Below are positions 1 through 8,016 of a stretch of DNA of 64,000 bases, in pieces; position 1 is the first letter of the stretch; every line of letters begins with the position of its first letter. Made by a program: the position numbers and the translations under genes. The stretch spans positions 1 through 64,000 of the forward strand of contig JAYUED010000195.1 of NCBI GenBank assembly GCA_043739385.1. Direction: 5' to 3'. The notes under the pieces were generated by a model, which saw only the letters and a list, made by a program, of their open reading frames with translations, was not told where the DNA came from and did not search any database. Source of the stretch: Defluviibacillus sp043739385 (GTDB lineage: Bacteria; Pseudomonadota; Gammaproteobacteria; Burkholderiales; Burkholderiaceae_C).

Positions 1-117
1 GACGGCACGCGTCGGCGCCGCCAGTAAGCCTGACAGCCCGGCAATTGCGGTTCCAATAGCAAACACCAGCAGCTCAGCCTCTCGGCCATTGAATCCGCCG
101 CTCTCATTGAACTCCTT
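1..117 (-). pseudogene. Fragment resembling a LivH-type branched-chain amino acid ABC permease, cut by the window edge
   Basis: The minus strand reads through to base 1 with a translation containing LLVFAIGTAIAGLSGLLAAP. This resembles the LivH segment in which a transmembrane helix is followed by a glycine-rich AGLAG turn and a proline. The residues just upstream (SAEAQDQVRTAEIEVKEF) do not look like LivH, so the similarity begins abruptly near base 75. I read this as the recombined 5' border of a permease gene that continues outside the window, not an intact gene. Only about 25 residues carry the signal, so the family call is weak. Another permease is possible. Confidence 0.3.
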
Positions 118-173
118 CACCTCTATTTCTGCGGTCCGCACCTGGTCCTGTGCTTCAGCTGAAAAGCCCCTTT

Positions 174-905
174 TACTCGCGCCAATTCGTTTTGCCCGAA
201 GCTTCGGTCCGGGTGATCTGAAAAGATGTGGGCGGCTCGTTTGGCGTCAAGGTGCATGCCTACCCCGACGACTTTGCTACGGTGGCCATGTCGGTTCTAC
301 TCAAACGACCTGTCAAATTTATAGCTGACCGGTTGGAATCGTTTCTCAGTGACATCCACGCCCGCGAGCATCGTATCAAGGGCCGGATTGCGGCCACGCG
401 TGAAGGCGATATCCTGGCTTTTGAAATTGACGATTTCACCGGCATTGGTCCTTTTTCGATGTTTCCGCGCACCAGCGGTATCGAGGGCAACAAGGTCGTC
501 AATCTGACCGGCGGGCCTTACAAGCACAAGGCCTACAGGGCTAAGCTCGACGTGGTGTTTCTCAACAAGACGCCCACCTGCCAGTACCGCGGCGTGGGCC
601 ATCCCATCGCCTGCGCTGTCACAGAAGGCCTGGTCGATCTGGCCGCCGCTAAGCTTGGAATGGATCCGTTGGAGTTTCGCAAGCGCAACGTGATTCCCGA
701 CGACGCCTATCCCACCACGGCGGCTTCAGGCATCAAGCTCGAAGGCCTGTCACATGAAGCCTGCCTGCGAAAAATAGAAACGCTGATGGACTATCCGGCT
801 CTGCGCGCCGAACAACTCGCGCTTCGGGCCTAAGGCATTTACCGAGGTATCGGCTTTGCCACGCTGATCGAGCTCACTAATCCAGGCTCGGCTTTTTACG
901 GCGTG
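174..905 (+). pseudogene. Remnant of a CoxL/XDH-type molybdopterin-binding hydroxylase large subunit
   Basis: The frame carries LPEASVRVI, a stop, then KDVGGSFGVKVHAYPDDF, RPVKFIADRLESF and KTPTCQYRGVGHP. These are typical blocks of the large subunit of aerobic CO dehydrogenase-like and xanthine dehydrogenase-family enzymes, which hydroxylate substrates at a Mo-cytosine dinucleotide cofactor. Two in-frame stops interrupt it: TGA at 219-221 and TAA at 831-833. Homologous sequence (GIYRGIGFATLIELTNPGSAFYGVG) continues in frame after the second stop, then ends near 905. About 245 of the usual 750-800 residues remain, with both ends missing. No medium (FAD) or small (2Fe-2S) subunit gene is nearby. 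This is a dead internal fragment. The family is clear; the original substrate is unknown. Confidence 0.75.
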
Positions 906-1001
906 GGTGTGGTGACTGATGGACTTATTAAGGAAACTTCTGGCCTAGTATGTTGCCGTACTAACGTATTGACCGTCAATTCAACAAAACCTGTTACGAC
1001 C

Positions 1002-2630
1002 CTATTGGCCCGAGGCTACGCACAACACGTGTCGGGCCTCGTCCTGTGTCACCGAGTCGCCCGCCCAAGTGACGAATTGGTCCGGTCGCACCATAATCAG
1101 CTTGGCGTCATACCGGGAGGCTTTATCCTCACTGTTGTCCACCACGATCGTCAAGGGAAGCGACAGTGCTGTCGCCGCTTTTCGGAATTCCTCGATGGCA
1201 AGGGTCGGCGCGCCGATCCCCAATAGTGTGAATCCCTGGCCGAGTTGGTCGTAGATGTTCAAACCATCTGGCTGAGCTGCGGGGGCAAGGTGGTGACCCG
1301 CCCGAGCGTCAAAGCGATGCGATCCCTTAGCGCTGCTCACGCGGTTTTCACTGCCCCAGACCACGGTCGACCCCTCGTAATTTGGCTCGAAGGCATGCAC
1401 CTCGCCGACTGCGCTCTGCGCGCGCGCTTGCCAAGCTTGCTCGAACGCAGCCTTGTCGCGTGCCGGATCGAAGACATCCAAAAATTGCCGGTCGGTCTCG
1501 ATTGACTTGGCGATGAAATCGCGAATGGTGGAGTCGAACACCGGGCGCCGTTCATCGTCGTACGAATCAAGCAACCGCTCGCCACCCCAGCCTTGCAGCG
1601 TCGCGGCGAGTTTCCATCCCAGGTTGCGCGCGTCCTCCAAACCTGAGTTCACGCCATACCCGCCATAAGGCGGGTGGCTGTGTGCGGCGTCTCCTGCAAC
1701 AAAGATGCGACCTGTACGGTACGTGTCGGCCAGCATGAAGCGCAAATCCCAGAAACCAATGTGTTCAAACTCAATATCAAAAACGGCACCGACAGCTTCA
1801 TGAAGATAGCTGGAAAAATCGAAATTGTCTTTGGTCGTGCCAGGTGGCACGGGCGCGTGAAAGAACCAGGTGGTGCCCAGGTCGACGCGGCCGAAGAACT
1901 TCCAGTAGCCCTTGAGCTCCGGGTGTAGTACGTTGTAATAGGACTTGCCGGGATAGCGTTCCAGCAATTTGTGCAGTTCGTGTGATTTGAATACGAGCAA
2001 CACCATCATGCGGTCGTGATCGGTACGCGTCTGGGTGATACCGGCCTGTTCCCTCACAATCGAGCGGGCACCGTCAGAGCCCACAAGGTATTTGGAGTGC
2101 AGTGTTCGTTGAGCGCTCCCGTCGCGCTCAGTGACCGTGATCGACACGCCATCGGCTTCTTGGACTACGCTTTGGGCGTCATAGCCGTACAGCGTTTGAA
2201 CCGCCGGTAGTTCAGCCACTCTCTGGCGAAGCACCGCTTCTGTCGCATATTGCGGAAGCCTCTCGTTGGCGGTGTAGTAATAGGGTTTAACCAGCTCGCG
2301 CTGTAGCCAATCGTAGGTATGAGGCCCCAGCAACGTACCGTACGCCGTCAGGCCGCCGATACCATACTCTGGCGGGATAGTACGTGCCGCGCGCAGTTGT
2401 TTTTCCGCGCCCCAGAAGTGGAAGTGTTCCATCGTTCGCTGGGTCAGGTTCTGGCCCTTGGGGATGGGTTGGGGCTGTGGGTAGCGTTCCACGACGGTCG
2501 TGCGAACCCCGCGTTGGCCCAACTCGATGGCGAGGCCCATGCCCACAGGGCCGCCACCGACGATGACCACATCGGTCTCAGGATGTTCTGAATTTTCTGG
2601 GTTTTCTGGATTTGCTTGTTGCTTGTTCAT
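1002..2630 (-). CDS. FAD-dependent aromatic-ring monooxygenase (PheA/TfdB/MhpA-like class A flavoprotein)
   Basis: The 542-residue protein has the three signatures of class A flavin hydroxylases: the dinucleotide-binding GGGPVGMGLAIELGQRG near residue 25, the DG motif (YLVGSDGARSIVR) near 190, and the GD motif (GRIFVAGDAAHSHPPYGGYG) near 315. Such enzymes use NAD(P)H and O2 to hydroxylate phenolic or similar aromatic rings in the cytoplasm. A C-terminal thioredoxin-like region, as in phenol hydroxylase, is suggested by FTLLGIGAP and the VRPDQFVTWAGDSV ending. The start ATG lies 5 bp after the stop of the upstream TctC receptor gene, so the two probably share a transcript controlled by the divergent LysR at 3723. 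The Asn/Glu/Pro-rich N-terminal 18 residues are unusual but short. The substrate cannot be read from the sequence. Confidence 0.85.
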   Translation of the reverse strand: MNKQQANPENPENSEHPETDVVIVGGGPVGMGLAIELGQRGVRTTVVERYPQPQPIPKGQNLTQRTMEHFHFWGAEKQLRAARTIPPEYGIGGLTAYGTLLGPHTYDWLQRELVKPYYYTANERLPQYATEAVLRQRVAELPAVQTLYGYDAQSVVQEADGVSITVTERDGSAQRTLHSKYLVGSDGARSIVREQAGITQTRTDHDRMMVLLVFKSHELHKLLERYPGKSYYNVLHPELKGYWKFFGRVDLGTTWFFHAPVPPGTTKDNFDFSSYLHEAVGAVFDIEFEHIGFWDLRFMLADTYRTGRIFVAGDAAHSHPPYGGYGVNSGLEDARNLGWKLAATLQGWGGERLLDSYDDERRPVFDSTIRDFIAKSIETDRQFLDVFDPARDKAAFEQAWQARAQSAVGEVHAFEPNYEGSTVVWGSENRVSSAKGSHRFDARAGHHLAPAAQPDGLNIYDQLGQGFTLLGIGAPTLAIEEFRKAATALSLPLTIVVDNSEDKASRYDAKLIMVRPDQFVTWAGDSVTQDEARHVLCVASGQ

Positions 2631-2635
2631 ATTAT

Positions 2636-3631
2636 TTATTCCGCAGTGATGCCTTGTGCCTTGATCAGATCAGCCCAGCGCTTGGCGTCCGACGCCATCA
2701 ATTGCCGAAATGCATCCGGCTTGGAATGGGCTGGTGTCATACCTTGGGTTTCGAACGCCTTAGCTATGGCTGGCTGTGCGAGCACATCGCGCAATTCGGT
2801 GTTCAGGCGCTCAATATAGGCAGGTGGCGTGCCTGCAGGGGCCAGTACGCCGTACCACATGTCGACGTTCATATCCCCGAGCTTGAGGCTGTTGAGTGGC
2901 GACACTGCGGGCAGCAGTGGGCTCGGCTTGTCAGAGCTGATTGCGAGCGCCTTAAGCTTGCCCGCTTTCACGTGCTGCAGAGCAACATGAATCGGCAGAA
3001 ACATCACGTCGATTTGCCCGCCCAGCAGGTCGGTAACCGCAGGTGCGGTACCGCGATAGCTGATGTGCGTGAGTGATATTCTTGCCCGGTTCTTAAGAAG
3101 CTCCATAGCCAGGTGATGAGGCGTACCGGCACCGGGCGAGCCGTAATTCAGCGCTCCAGGCTTGGCCTTGGCACGCTCAATCAGCTCCTGTAGCGAGTCG
3201 ATGTTCGCGCCGGGACTGGCCACCAGCACGAGCTGGCCCCAGCTTGTCTGGCTGACCGGCGTTAGATCGGTCAGTGGATTGAATCCCACCTTGGGATACA
3301 GCGCCATGTTCATCACGAGAGTATTGACGCTCACGAGCAGAGTCGTACCATCCGGCGTGGCGCGAGCCACTTCCTGCGTGCCAATGTTGCCGGAGGCACC
3401 CGGCTTGTTATCGACAAAGAAGGGGCGTTTGAGGCGCTCTGAAAGGGCAGGGCCGATCTGGCGCGCAACCAGGTCTATGCCGGTGCCTGGCGTGAAAGGA
3501 ACGACCAGGCGAACAGGAGTGCTGGTGGCGTTCTGTGCCTTGACGAACGGCGCGGCGATCGAGGCTAATCCGCCGACCAGGATGACCCGGCGTGAAACGA
3601 GTGAACGAGGCAACATAGCGTGAATGTTCAT
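2636..3631 (-). CDS. Tripartite tricarboxylate transporter (TTT) periplasmic receptor, TctC/Bug family
   Basis: This encodes a 331-residue extracytoplasmic solute receptor. A Tat/Sec-like leader (SRRVILVGGLASIAAPFVKAQ) is followed by the Bug-family pattern RLVVPFTPGTGIDLVARQI, NKPGASGNIGTQEVARATPDG and YRGTAPAVTDLLGGQIDVMF. Bug receptors bind small carboxylates or other ligands. Many are orphans without TctAB membrane partners, as here. A longer reading frame reaches 3943, but ATG 3631 is chosen because the leader follows it directly and the extra 104 residues overlap the divergent LysR gene. It precedes the aromatic monooxygenase by 5 bp, suggesting that the bound ligand is related to that enzyme's substrate. 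This last point is inference. Confidence 0.88.
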   Translation of the reverse strand: MNIHAMLPRSLVSRRVILVGGLASIAAPFVKAQNATSTPVRLVVPFTPGTGIDLVARQIGPALSERLKRPFFVDNKPGASGNIGTQEVARATPDGTTLLVSVNTLVMNMALYPKVGFNPLTDLTPVSQTSWGQLVLVASPGANIDSLQELIERAKAKPGALNYGSPGAGTPHHLAMELLKNRARISLTHISYRGTAPAVTDLLGGQIDVMFLPIHVALQHVKAGKLKALAISSDKPSPLLPAVSPLNSLKLGDMNVDMWYGVLAPAGTPPAYIERLNTELRDVLAQPAIAKAFETQGMTPAHSKPDAFRQLMASDAKRWADLIKAQGITAE

Positions 3632-3705
3632 AGGGCTGTCTCTTGTAAAATTGCATCTGATTAGAGCGGGACTTTTGACATTGATCAAACGCAACATATT
3701 GACGA

Positions 3706-3728
3706 ATTCATCAAATAAACTGATGAAT
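3706..3728. promoter_or_regulatory. Inverted repeat at the LysR start, candidate autoregulatory operator
   Basis: ATTCATCA and TGATGAAT form a perfect 8-bp inverted repeat with a 7-nt spacer in the region between the divergent TctC and LysR genes. Its right arm overlaps the LysR start codon at 3723. LysR-type regulators commonly bind dyads of this spacing in divergent promoters. The dyad is visible; the function is inferred from position. Confidence 0.4.
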
Positions 3729-4625
3729 GTGAGCAGTCGCCAACTCCATGCGTTTTTGGAGATCACGCGACTGCACAGCTTTGCCAAGGCAGCTGAACAT
3801 ATCCATTTGTCACCCTCAGGCATGAGCATGCTCGTGAAGGAACTGGAAGAGCAGGTCGGAGCGCGCCTTTTTGACCGCACAACGCGCTCCATCAATTTGA
3901 CCGACGTGGGCAGGCATTTGCAGCCTGTGGCCGAGCGCATCATCGGAGAGCTTCACGCGCTGAGTGCTGTCGTTGGTGGAGCCGAGGCCGCTGTGCGTTC
4001 CCGTCTCCTGGTTGCCGCGACTCCCATGGTGTCGGCCAGCCTGCTGCCCGATGCAATCCGCTCGTTCGCCCACAGCCATCCGCAAGTGAACGTCAATCTG
4101 GCGGATGTCGAGGTGGGCCTGGTTCGTCAGCGGGTGCTGGATGGAGAGGCCGATATCGGTTTGGGATTCTTCGTCAAGCCCGCTGTCGGCCTATCGCACC
4201 AGCCCTTGTGCAAGTTCAGGCTGATGCGCATCAGCCCCCCGGGTGGAGGCACCGGCGGCTTGACCGCGAGCCAGCCATGGAGCAGCCTTTCGCGTCTGTC
4301 GCTCGTCAGCCTGCCAACCGACAATCCGATCCAGGTCTTGATCGAAAAGCAGTTGGCTCGTATTGGTAGTACGCACGAGGAGAGGCCACGGATGAACTTG
4401 ATTGGGACCATCATCGCCATGGTGCGCGCTGGGCGCGGCCACGCCATCATTCCGTCATTCGCCATGGAGCAGTGCCTGGGCCAGGGTCTCGGTGTTTCGA
4501 TGTTGCACGAACCTGTGGTTCATCTTGAATTGTATCTGGTGTCGCGGCGTGGCACGGAGCCGAAACCCGCTGCACGAGCCTTTGCAGAAGCCCTTAAGGA
4601 GGCTGCAGCACGCATTCCCGGTTAA
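3723..4625 (+). CDS. LysR-family transcriptional regulator
   Basis: The 300-residue protein has an N-terminal winged helix-turn-helix (SRQLHAFLEITRLHSFAKAAEHIHLSPSGMSMLVKELEEQ) and an effector-binding domain with the usual LysR layout. The family typically senses a pathway metabolite and activates a divergent operon. Here that operon is the TctC receptor plus aromatic monooxygenase starting at 3631. ATG 3723 is chosen over an upstream in-frame start at 3624 because the HTH begins directly after it and this is the standard length. A perfect dyad overlaps this start codon, consistent with autoregulation. The inducer is unknown. Confidence 0.85.
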   Translation: MNVSSRQLHAFLEITRLHSFAKAAEHIHLSPSGMSMLVKELEEQVGARLFDRTTRSINLTDVGRHLQPVAERIIGELHALSAVVGGAEAAVRSRLLVAATPMVSASLLPDAIRSFAHSHPQVNVNLADVEVGLVRQRVLDGEADIGLGFFVKPAVGLSHQPLCKFRLMRISPPGGGTGGLTASQPWSSLSRLSLVSLPTDNPIQVLIEKQLARIGSTHEERPRMNLIGTIIAMVRAGRGHAIIPSFAMEQCLGQGLGVSMLHEPVVHLELYLVSRRGTEPKPAARAFAEALKEAAARIPG

Positions 4626-4777
4626 AAAAATACTGAATAAGTCCTGACTTGGCGCGATGCATTCCTATAAACGATGGAAGCCCTCGTGAACTGAGGCGCG
4701 GGACTCTGAGATGCACTACAACTCTGAGGCTAAGGGCAAGCAGTGGTACGTTGGCATGTTGCGCTGCTGCCATGTTT

Positions 4778-5755
4778 TCAGTCGATCCGGATGTCAGCGT
4801 CTGTGACTACTTTTTTCCATCGGACAAGGTCAGCCTTGATTTGCTGTGTGAACTCCTCGGGCTTGTTGCCCACAGGCTCGAAGCCACCTTTGAGGTAGCG
4901 TTCGCGCACCTCTGGTAGCGCCAGCACGGCGGCCACCTCTCTTTGCAGGCGATCGATAATCGGCTTGGGGGTCTTGGCCGGTGCCAATAGGCCATACCAG
5001 GAATTCACTTCAAAGCCCGGCAGGCCCGATTCGATCATCGTGGGGACTTCGGGCAGAACATTTGAGCGTTTCGCGCTGGCGACGGCTAAAGCGATCAAGC
5101 GGCCATCCTTGATGAACGCTGAAATGGTCGGAATCACAGTAAAGATCAGCGGAATCTGGCCGCCGATTACATCCGTCACGGCTTGACCGCCACCTTTGTA
5201 AGGCACGTGGGTCAGGTTCATGCCAGTACGCTGCGCAAGCATCTCTCCAGCCAAATGTGTAGTGGTGGCCGTTCCCGAGGAGCCGAATGCCATACCGCCC
5301 GGCTTGGTTTTTGAAAGCTCGACCAGATCTTTCAGCGACTTGACTCCCACGGATGGATGCGCCGCCAGAACGAGCGTTGCATCATTGAGCTTAGTGATAG
5401 GTGCGAAATCGGCTGCCGTATCGAACGGGGCCTTGATTAAGTTTGGCGCGACCACGAGTGATCCGTCAAAACCCATCAAGATCGTATAACCATCAGGCGT
5501 TGCGGTTGCGACTGCCTGGGCACCGATGTAGCCCGAAGCGCCAGGGCGATTTTCGATGATGACAGGCTGCCCAAGACGTTCACCCAGCTTTTCGCTGATG
5601 ATACGAACGACGGCATCACCGCCCCCACCCGGCGAAAAAGGAACGACGATCTTGATCGGTTTGTTAGGGTAGCCGTCCTGTGCAAGAGTGAGGGTAGCGG
5701 CACTGGCAATAGCAATGGCACATGCAAGTTTGGAGACGAAAGTCGGAAACTTCAT
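4778..5755 (-). CDS. TTT periplasmic receptor, TctC/Bug family (second copy)
   Basis: This is a 325-residue receptor with a clear signal peptide (about residues 1-25, ending LTLAQ). The Bug blocks follow: KIVVPFSPGGGGDAVVRII, NRPGASGYIGAQAVATATPDG, YKGGGQAVTDVIGGQIPLIF and the C-terminal VRERYLKGGFEPVGNKPEEF. It is predicted to be periplasmic and to bind a small organic acid or related ligand. No tctA or tctB gene lies nearby. It sits 57 bp downstream of the glutaredoxin-DinB fusion gene on the same strand, so the pair likely forms one operon facing the LysR gene at 6741. It clearly differs in sequence from the receptor at 2636, so it is not a recent tandem duplicate. Confidence 0.9.
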   Translation of the reverse strand: MKFPTFVSKLACAIAIASAATLTLAQDGYPNKPIKIVVPFSPGGGGDAVVRIISEKLGERLGQPVIIENRPGASGYIGAQAVATATPDGYTILMGFDGSLVVAPNLIKAPFDTAADFAPITKLNDATLVLAAHPSVGVKSLKDLVELSKTKPGGMAFGSSGTATTTHLAGEMLAQRTGMNLTHVPYKGGGQAVTDVIGGQIPLIFTVIPTISAFIKDGRLIALAVASAKRSNVLPEVPTMIESGLPGFEVNSWYGLLAPAKTPKPIIDRLQREVAAVLALPEVRERYLKGGFEPVGNKPEEFTQQIKADLVRWKKVVTDADIRID

Positions 5756-5812
5756 GTTTGGGTCATCTTGTTCAGTTTGCGATTGAAAGAAATTGGGTGA
5801 TAAGACCCCGAC

Positions 5813-6592
5813 TCAACGGTCCCAGACCTCGTCGGGCACCGGTAGACCGGCCAAGTCGTCTGCCGTGAGCGGTCGGTCGGGCTCAACACCATGGCTTTGG
5901 AGCATCATCATCAGCTGCCTTGTGTGTTGCGCGGCATGCCACGTTGTGCGCTCCAACACGTCGTGCAAGCTGCGTTGACCATAGTAGGTCGGAACCTTGT
6001 AGTTAAGTTCACGGTCGGTCTGCTTGCTCCACCAGGCGACGATGCGTTCGCGCACTTGCAGACCCCATTCGGCAATATTTTCTGCAGTCCAGTGCGCAGG
6101 AGGCACGTCGTTGAATCCTTCAAACTTCAGCTCGATCCCCTGCGCAGCTTCAAGGCCCATCTCAGCCACACGAAAAATATGGAATGCCGTGCCGCCGGGA
6201 GTGCGGTCCCTGTTGCGGAAGACTTCGCGTAGCTGATCTTCATTCAACTGGCGCGTGTAGCGCGAGGCCGAGTTCAGGACTAGCTCGATCTTGCTTATCA
6301 GTTGCTCGGGTGGCAGAGGGTCCATCAACTTGGTCTTTAGATCAAGAAATTTGACCACGTCATTGAACGACTGACACAGGGTGTAGCGCTCCCCAAGCGC
6401 GACGACGGGAACGCTTCGGGCACCGAGCGCAGCCAGCTCGGCCATGCCAACCGGATTGTTGTGAACGTTGATCGATTCGAAATCAATTCCCTGCTTGGTC
6501 AGGAACTCCTTTGTGCGCAGGCACGATGAGCATCCCGGTTGCCAAAACACCTTGATTCGGGCCGACGTGGCCGTTGCTGTTGCTGTTGTCAT
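5813..6592 (-). CDS. Glutaredoxin-DinB fusion protein
   Basis: The 259-residue protein combines two domains. Residues about 10-85 are glutaredoxin-like: IKVFWQPGCSSCLRTKEFL carries a CSSC redox motif, and RSVPVVALG supplies the usual cis-Pro segment. Residues about 100-259 are DinB-like, with conserved histidines in GGTAFHIFRVAEM and TTWHAAQHTRQLM that would form a metal site. DinB-superfamily enzymes include thiol-dependent isomerases and transferases such as mycothiol-dependent maleylpyruvate isomerase. A fused thiol-redox domain therefore suggests glutathione-linked chemistry on a small molecule; this is inference. ATG 6592 is chosen for the AAGGAG ribosome-binding site 7 nt upstream; a start at 6628 lacks one. 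It is first in an operon with the TctC gene at 4778. Confidence 0.75.
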   Translation of the reverse strand: MTTATATATSARIKVFWQPGCSSCLRTKEFLTKQGIDFESINVHNNPVGMAELAALGARSVPVVALGERYTLCQSFNDVVKFLDLKTKLMDPLPPEQLISKIELVLNSASRYTRQLNEDQLREVFRNRDRTPGGTAFHIFRVAEMGLEAAQGIELKFEGFNDVPPAHWTAENIAEWGLQVRERIVAWWSKQTDRELNYKVPTYYGQRSLHDVLERTTWHAAQHTRQLMMMLQSHGVEPDRPLTADDLAGLPVPDEVWDR

Positions 6593-6740
6593 TCGTAATC
6601 TCCTTGGTTCGATCAATAGTGAACACAACTGCGATTCTGCCTAGCCGATGTTGGTGAGAAAAGAAATCATTCATGATGCTGCCATCGCGGAAAACGAGGC
6701 CCGGCGCTACACTCGATCAACACATCTAAAAACATGCACC

Positions 6741-7649
6741 ATGCAGCGGCTTGATCCCACTTCACTCAAGTTGTTCGTCCGTGTGGTTGAGGAGGGCACA
6801 ATTGCTGCAGCGGCCGAGCGCGAACATATCGCTGCAGCGGCCGTCAGCAAGCGCCTCAGCGAAATCGAATCGTCTCTGAGCACCCCGCTTTTAATTCGCA
6901 CTAACAAGGGCGTAGAGCCAACCGCCGCAGGCCTGGCGCTTCTGGTCTTGGCGCGACGTGCGCTGCACGAGCTAGATCAAATCCCAGTACAAATGCAAAG
7001 TTATACGAGCGGCGTGCGTGGCTTGGTGAGAATTTGTGCGAGCATGTCGGCCATCACGCAGTTCCTGCCGACTGACATCCAGTCATTCTTGAGCGTCTAC
7101 CCCGAAGTGCAAATGCATCTCGAGGAAAAGGCGAGCAGTGCCGTGACAAAGGCGGTCGCGGAAAATTCCGCGGACGTGGGTATTTTTACCGCTACGCCAC
7201 ATGGTCAGCAGCTCGAAACGTTTAAGTACCACATGGACCGACTGGTGTTGTGTACGCCTAGGGGGCATCGGCTAGCCGCACAGGCATCATTGTCATTTAT
7301 CGACGCGCTGGACGAGGATATCGTCGGTATGCCCATCGGCAGTGCCATCAGTGTCCAGCTGGATCGGGCGGCCATGGGGGCGGGGCGGTCGCTCAACGTC
7401 CGCATCCGGGTCACCAGCTTCGATGCCTTGTGCATGATGATAAGTTGCGGCCTCGGCATCGGTGTGATGCCAGAGACCGTCGCACGGCGCAATGCCGCGA
7501 CGCTTGGCATCCAGTTGGTGACGCTGACTGACGCATGGGCTTATCGCGAGTTCAACATATGCGTGCGCTCGTCGGAGTCCTTGCCAGTCGCCGCGCGCCT
7601 GCTCGTGAAGCATTTGCAGTGCAGCGCCCGCAAAGAAACCTTGCTATAG
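6741..7649 (+). CDS. LysR-family transcriptional regulator
   Basis: This 302-residue LysR regulator has an N-terminal winged HTH (LKLFVRVVEEGTIAAAAEREHIAAAAVSKRLSEIE) and a C-terminal substrate-binding domain with the GLGIGVMPE segment typical of the family. ATG 6741 is the natural start because the HTH begins about eight residues later; the frame extends to 6648 without good reason. It is divergent from the glutaredoxin-DinB/TctC operon, with about 150 bp between starts. That operon is its likely target. The alanine-rich stretch in the recognition region (IAAAAEREHIAAAAVS) is unusual but keeps helix character. Confidence 0.83.
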   Translation: MQRLDPTSLKLFVRVVEEGTIAAAAEREHIAAAAVSKRLSEIESSLSTPLLIRTNKGVEPTAAGLALLVLARRALHELDQIPVQMQSYTSGVRGLVRICASMSAITQFLPTDIQSFLSVYPEVQMHLEEKASSAVTKAVAENSADVGIFTATPHGQQLETFKYHMDRLVLCTPRGHRLAAQASLSFIDALDEDIVGMPIGSAISVQLDRAAMGAGRSLNVRIRVTSFDALCMMISCGLGIGVMPETVARRNAATLGIQLVTLTDAWAYREFNICVRSSESLPVAARLLVKHLQCSARKETLL

Positions 7650-8016
7650 CCTTATCCGGCTTCGCCGATATGACGAAAAATACCTGAGCAAATCTGCGCG
7701 CCGTGTAGACGAATTTTCTGCAAATTGAAACTCGGGTACAGGGCTCGAGAGTCTGCTTGCGGGGCATCAAGATGGATCTTTGGTCATTGTGGTCATTCGA
7801 AGCAGTCTAGTTTTATGCGGCCAATATGGCGCAGAGTAGTTGCAAGAAAAATACTTTTTATTTGTTGCAGTGGTAATAGTTTGCAACAACAAAATAAAGA
7901 GCAGTTGTACAAATCAGCTAGCGTTCTGGATGCTTCACTTTTGCCGATGACATCAGTGTCCCCATAAGCGCAACTATTTCTTCCATATTCTTTGGGACGC
8001 TGGACAGACTGAAATC
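7650..8016. other. Intergenic stretch without a recognisable gene
   Basis: This 367-bp gap between the LysR gene and the broken histidine kinase holds no supported reading frame on either strand. An AT-rich segment at about 7855-7900 has imperfect inverted arms around TTTGTTGCA and TGCAACAACAAA. It could be a weak terminator for the LysR gene or part of the kinase promoter. Nothing else stands out. Confidence 0.5.
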
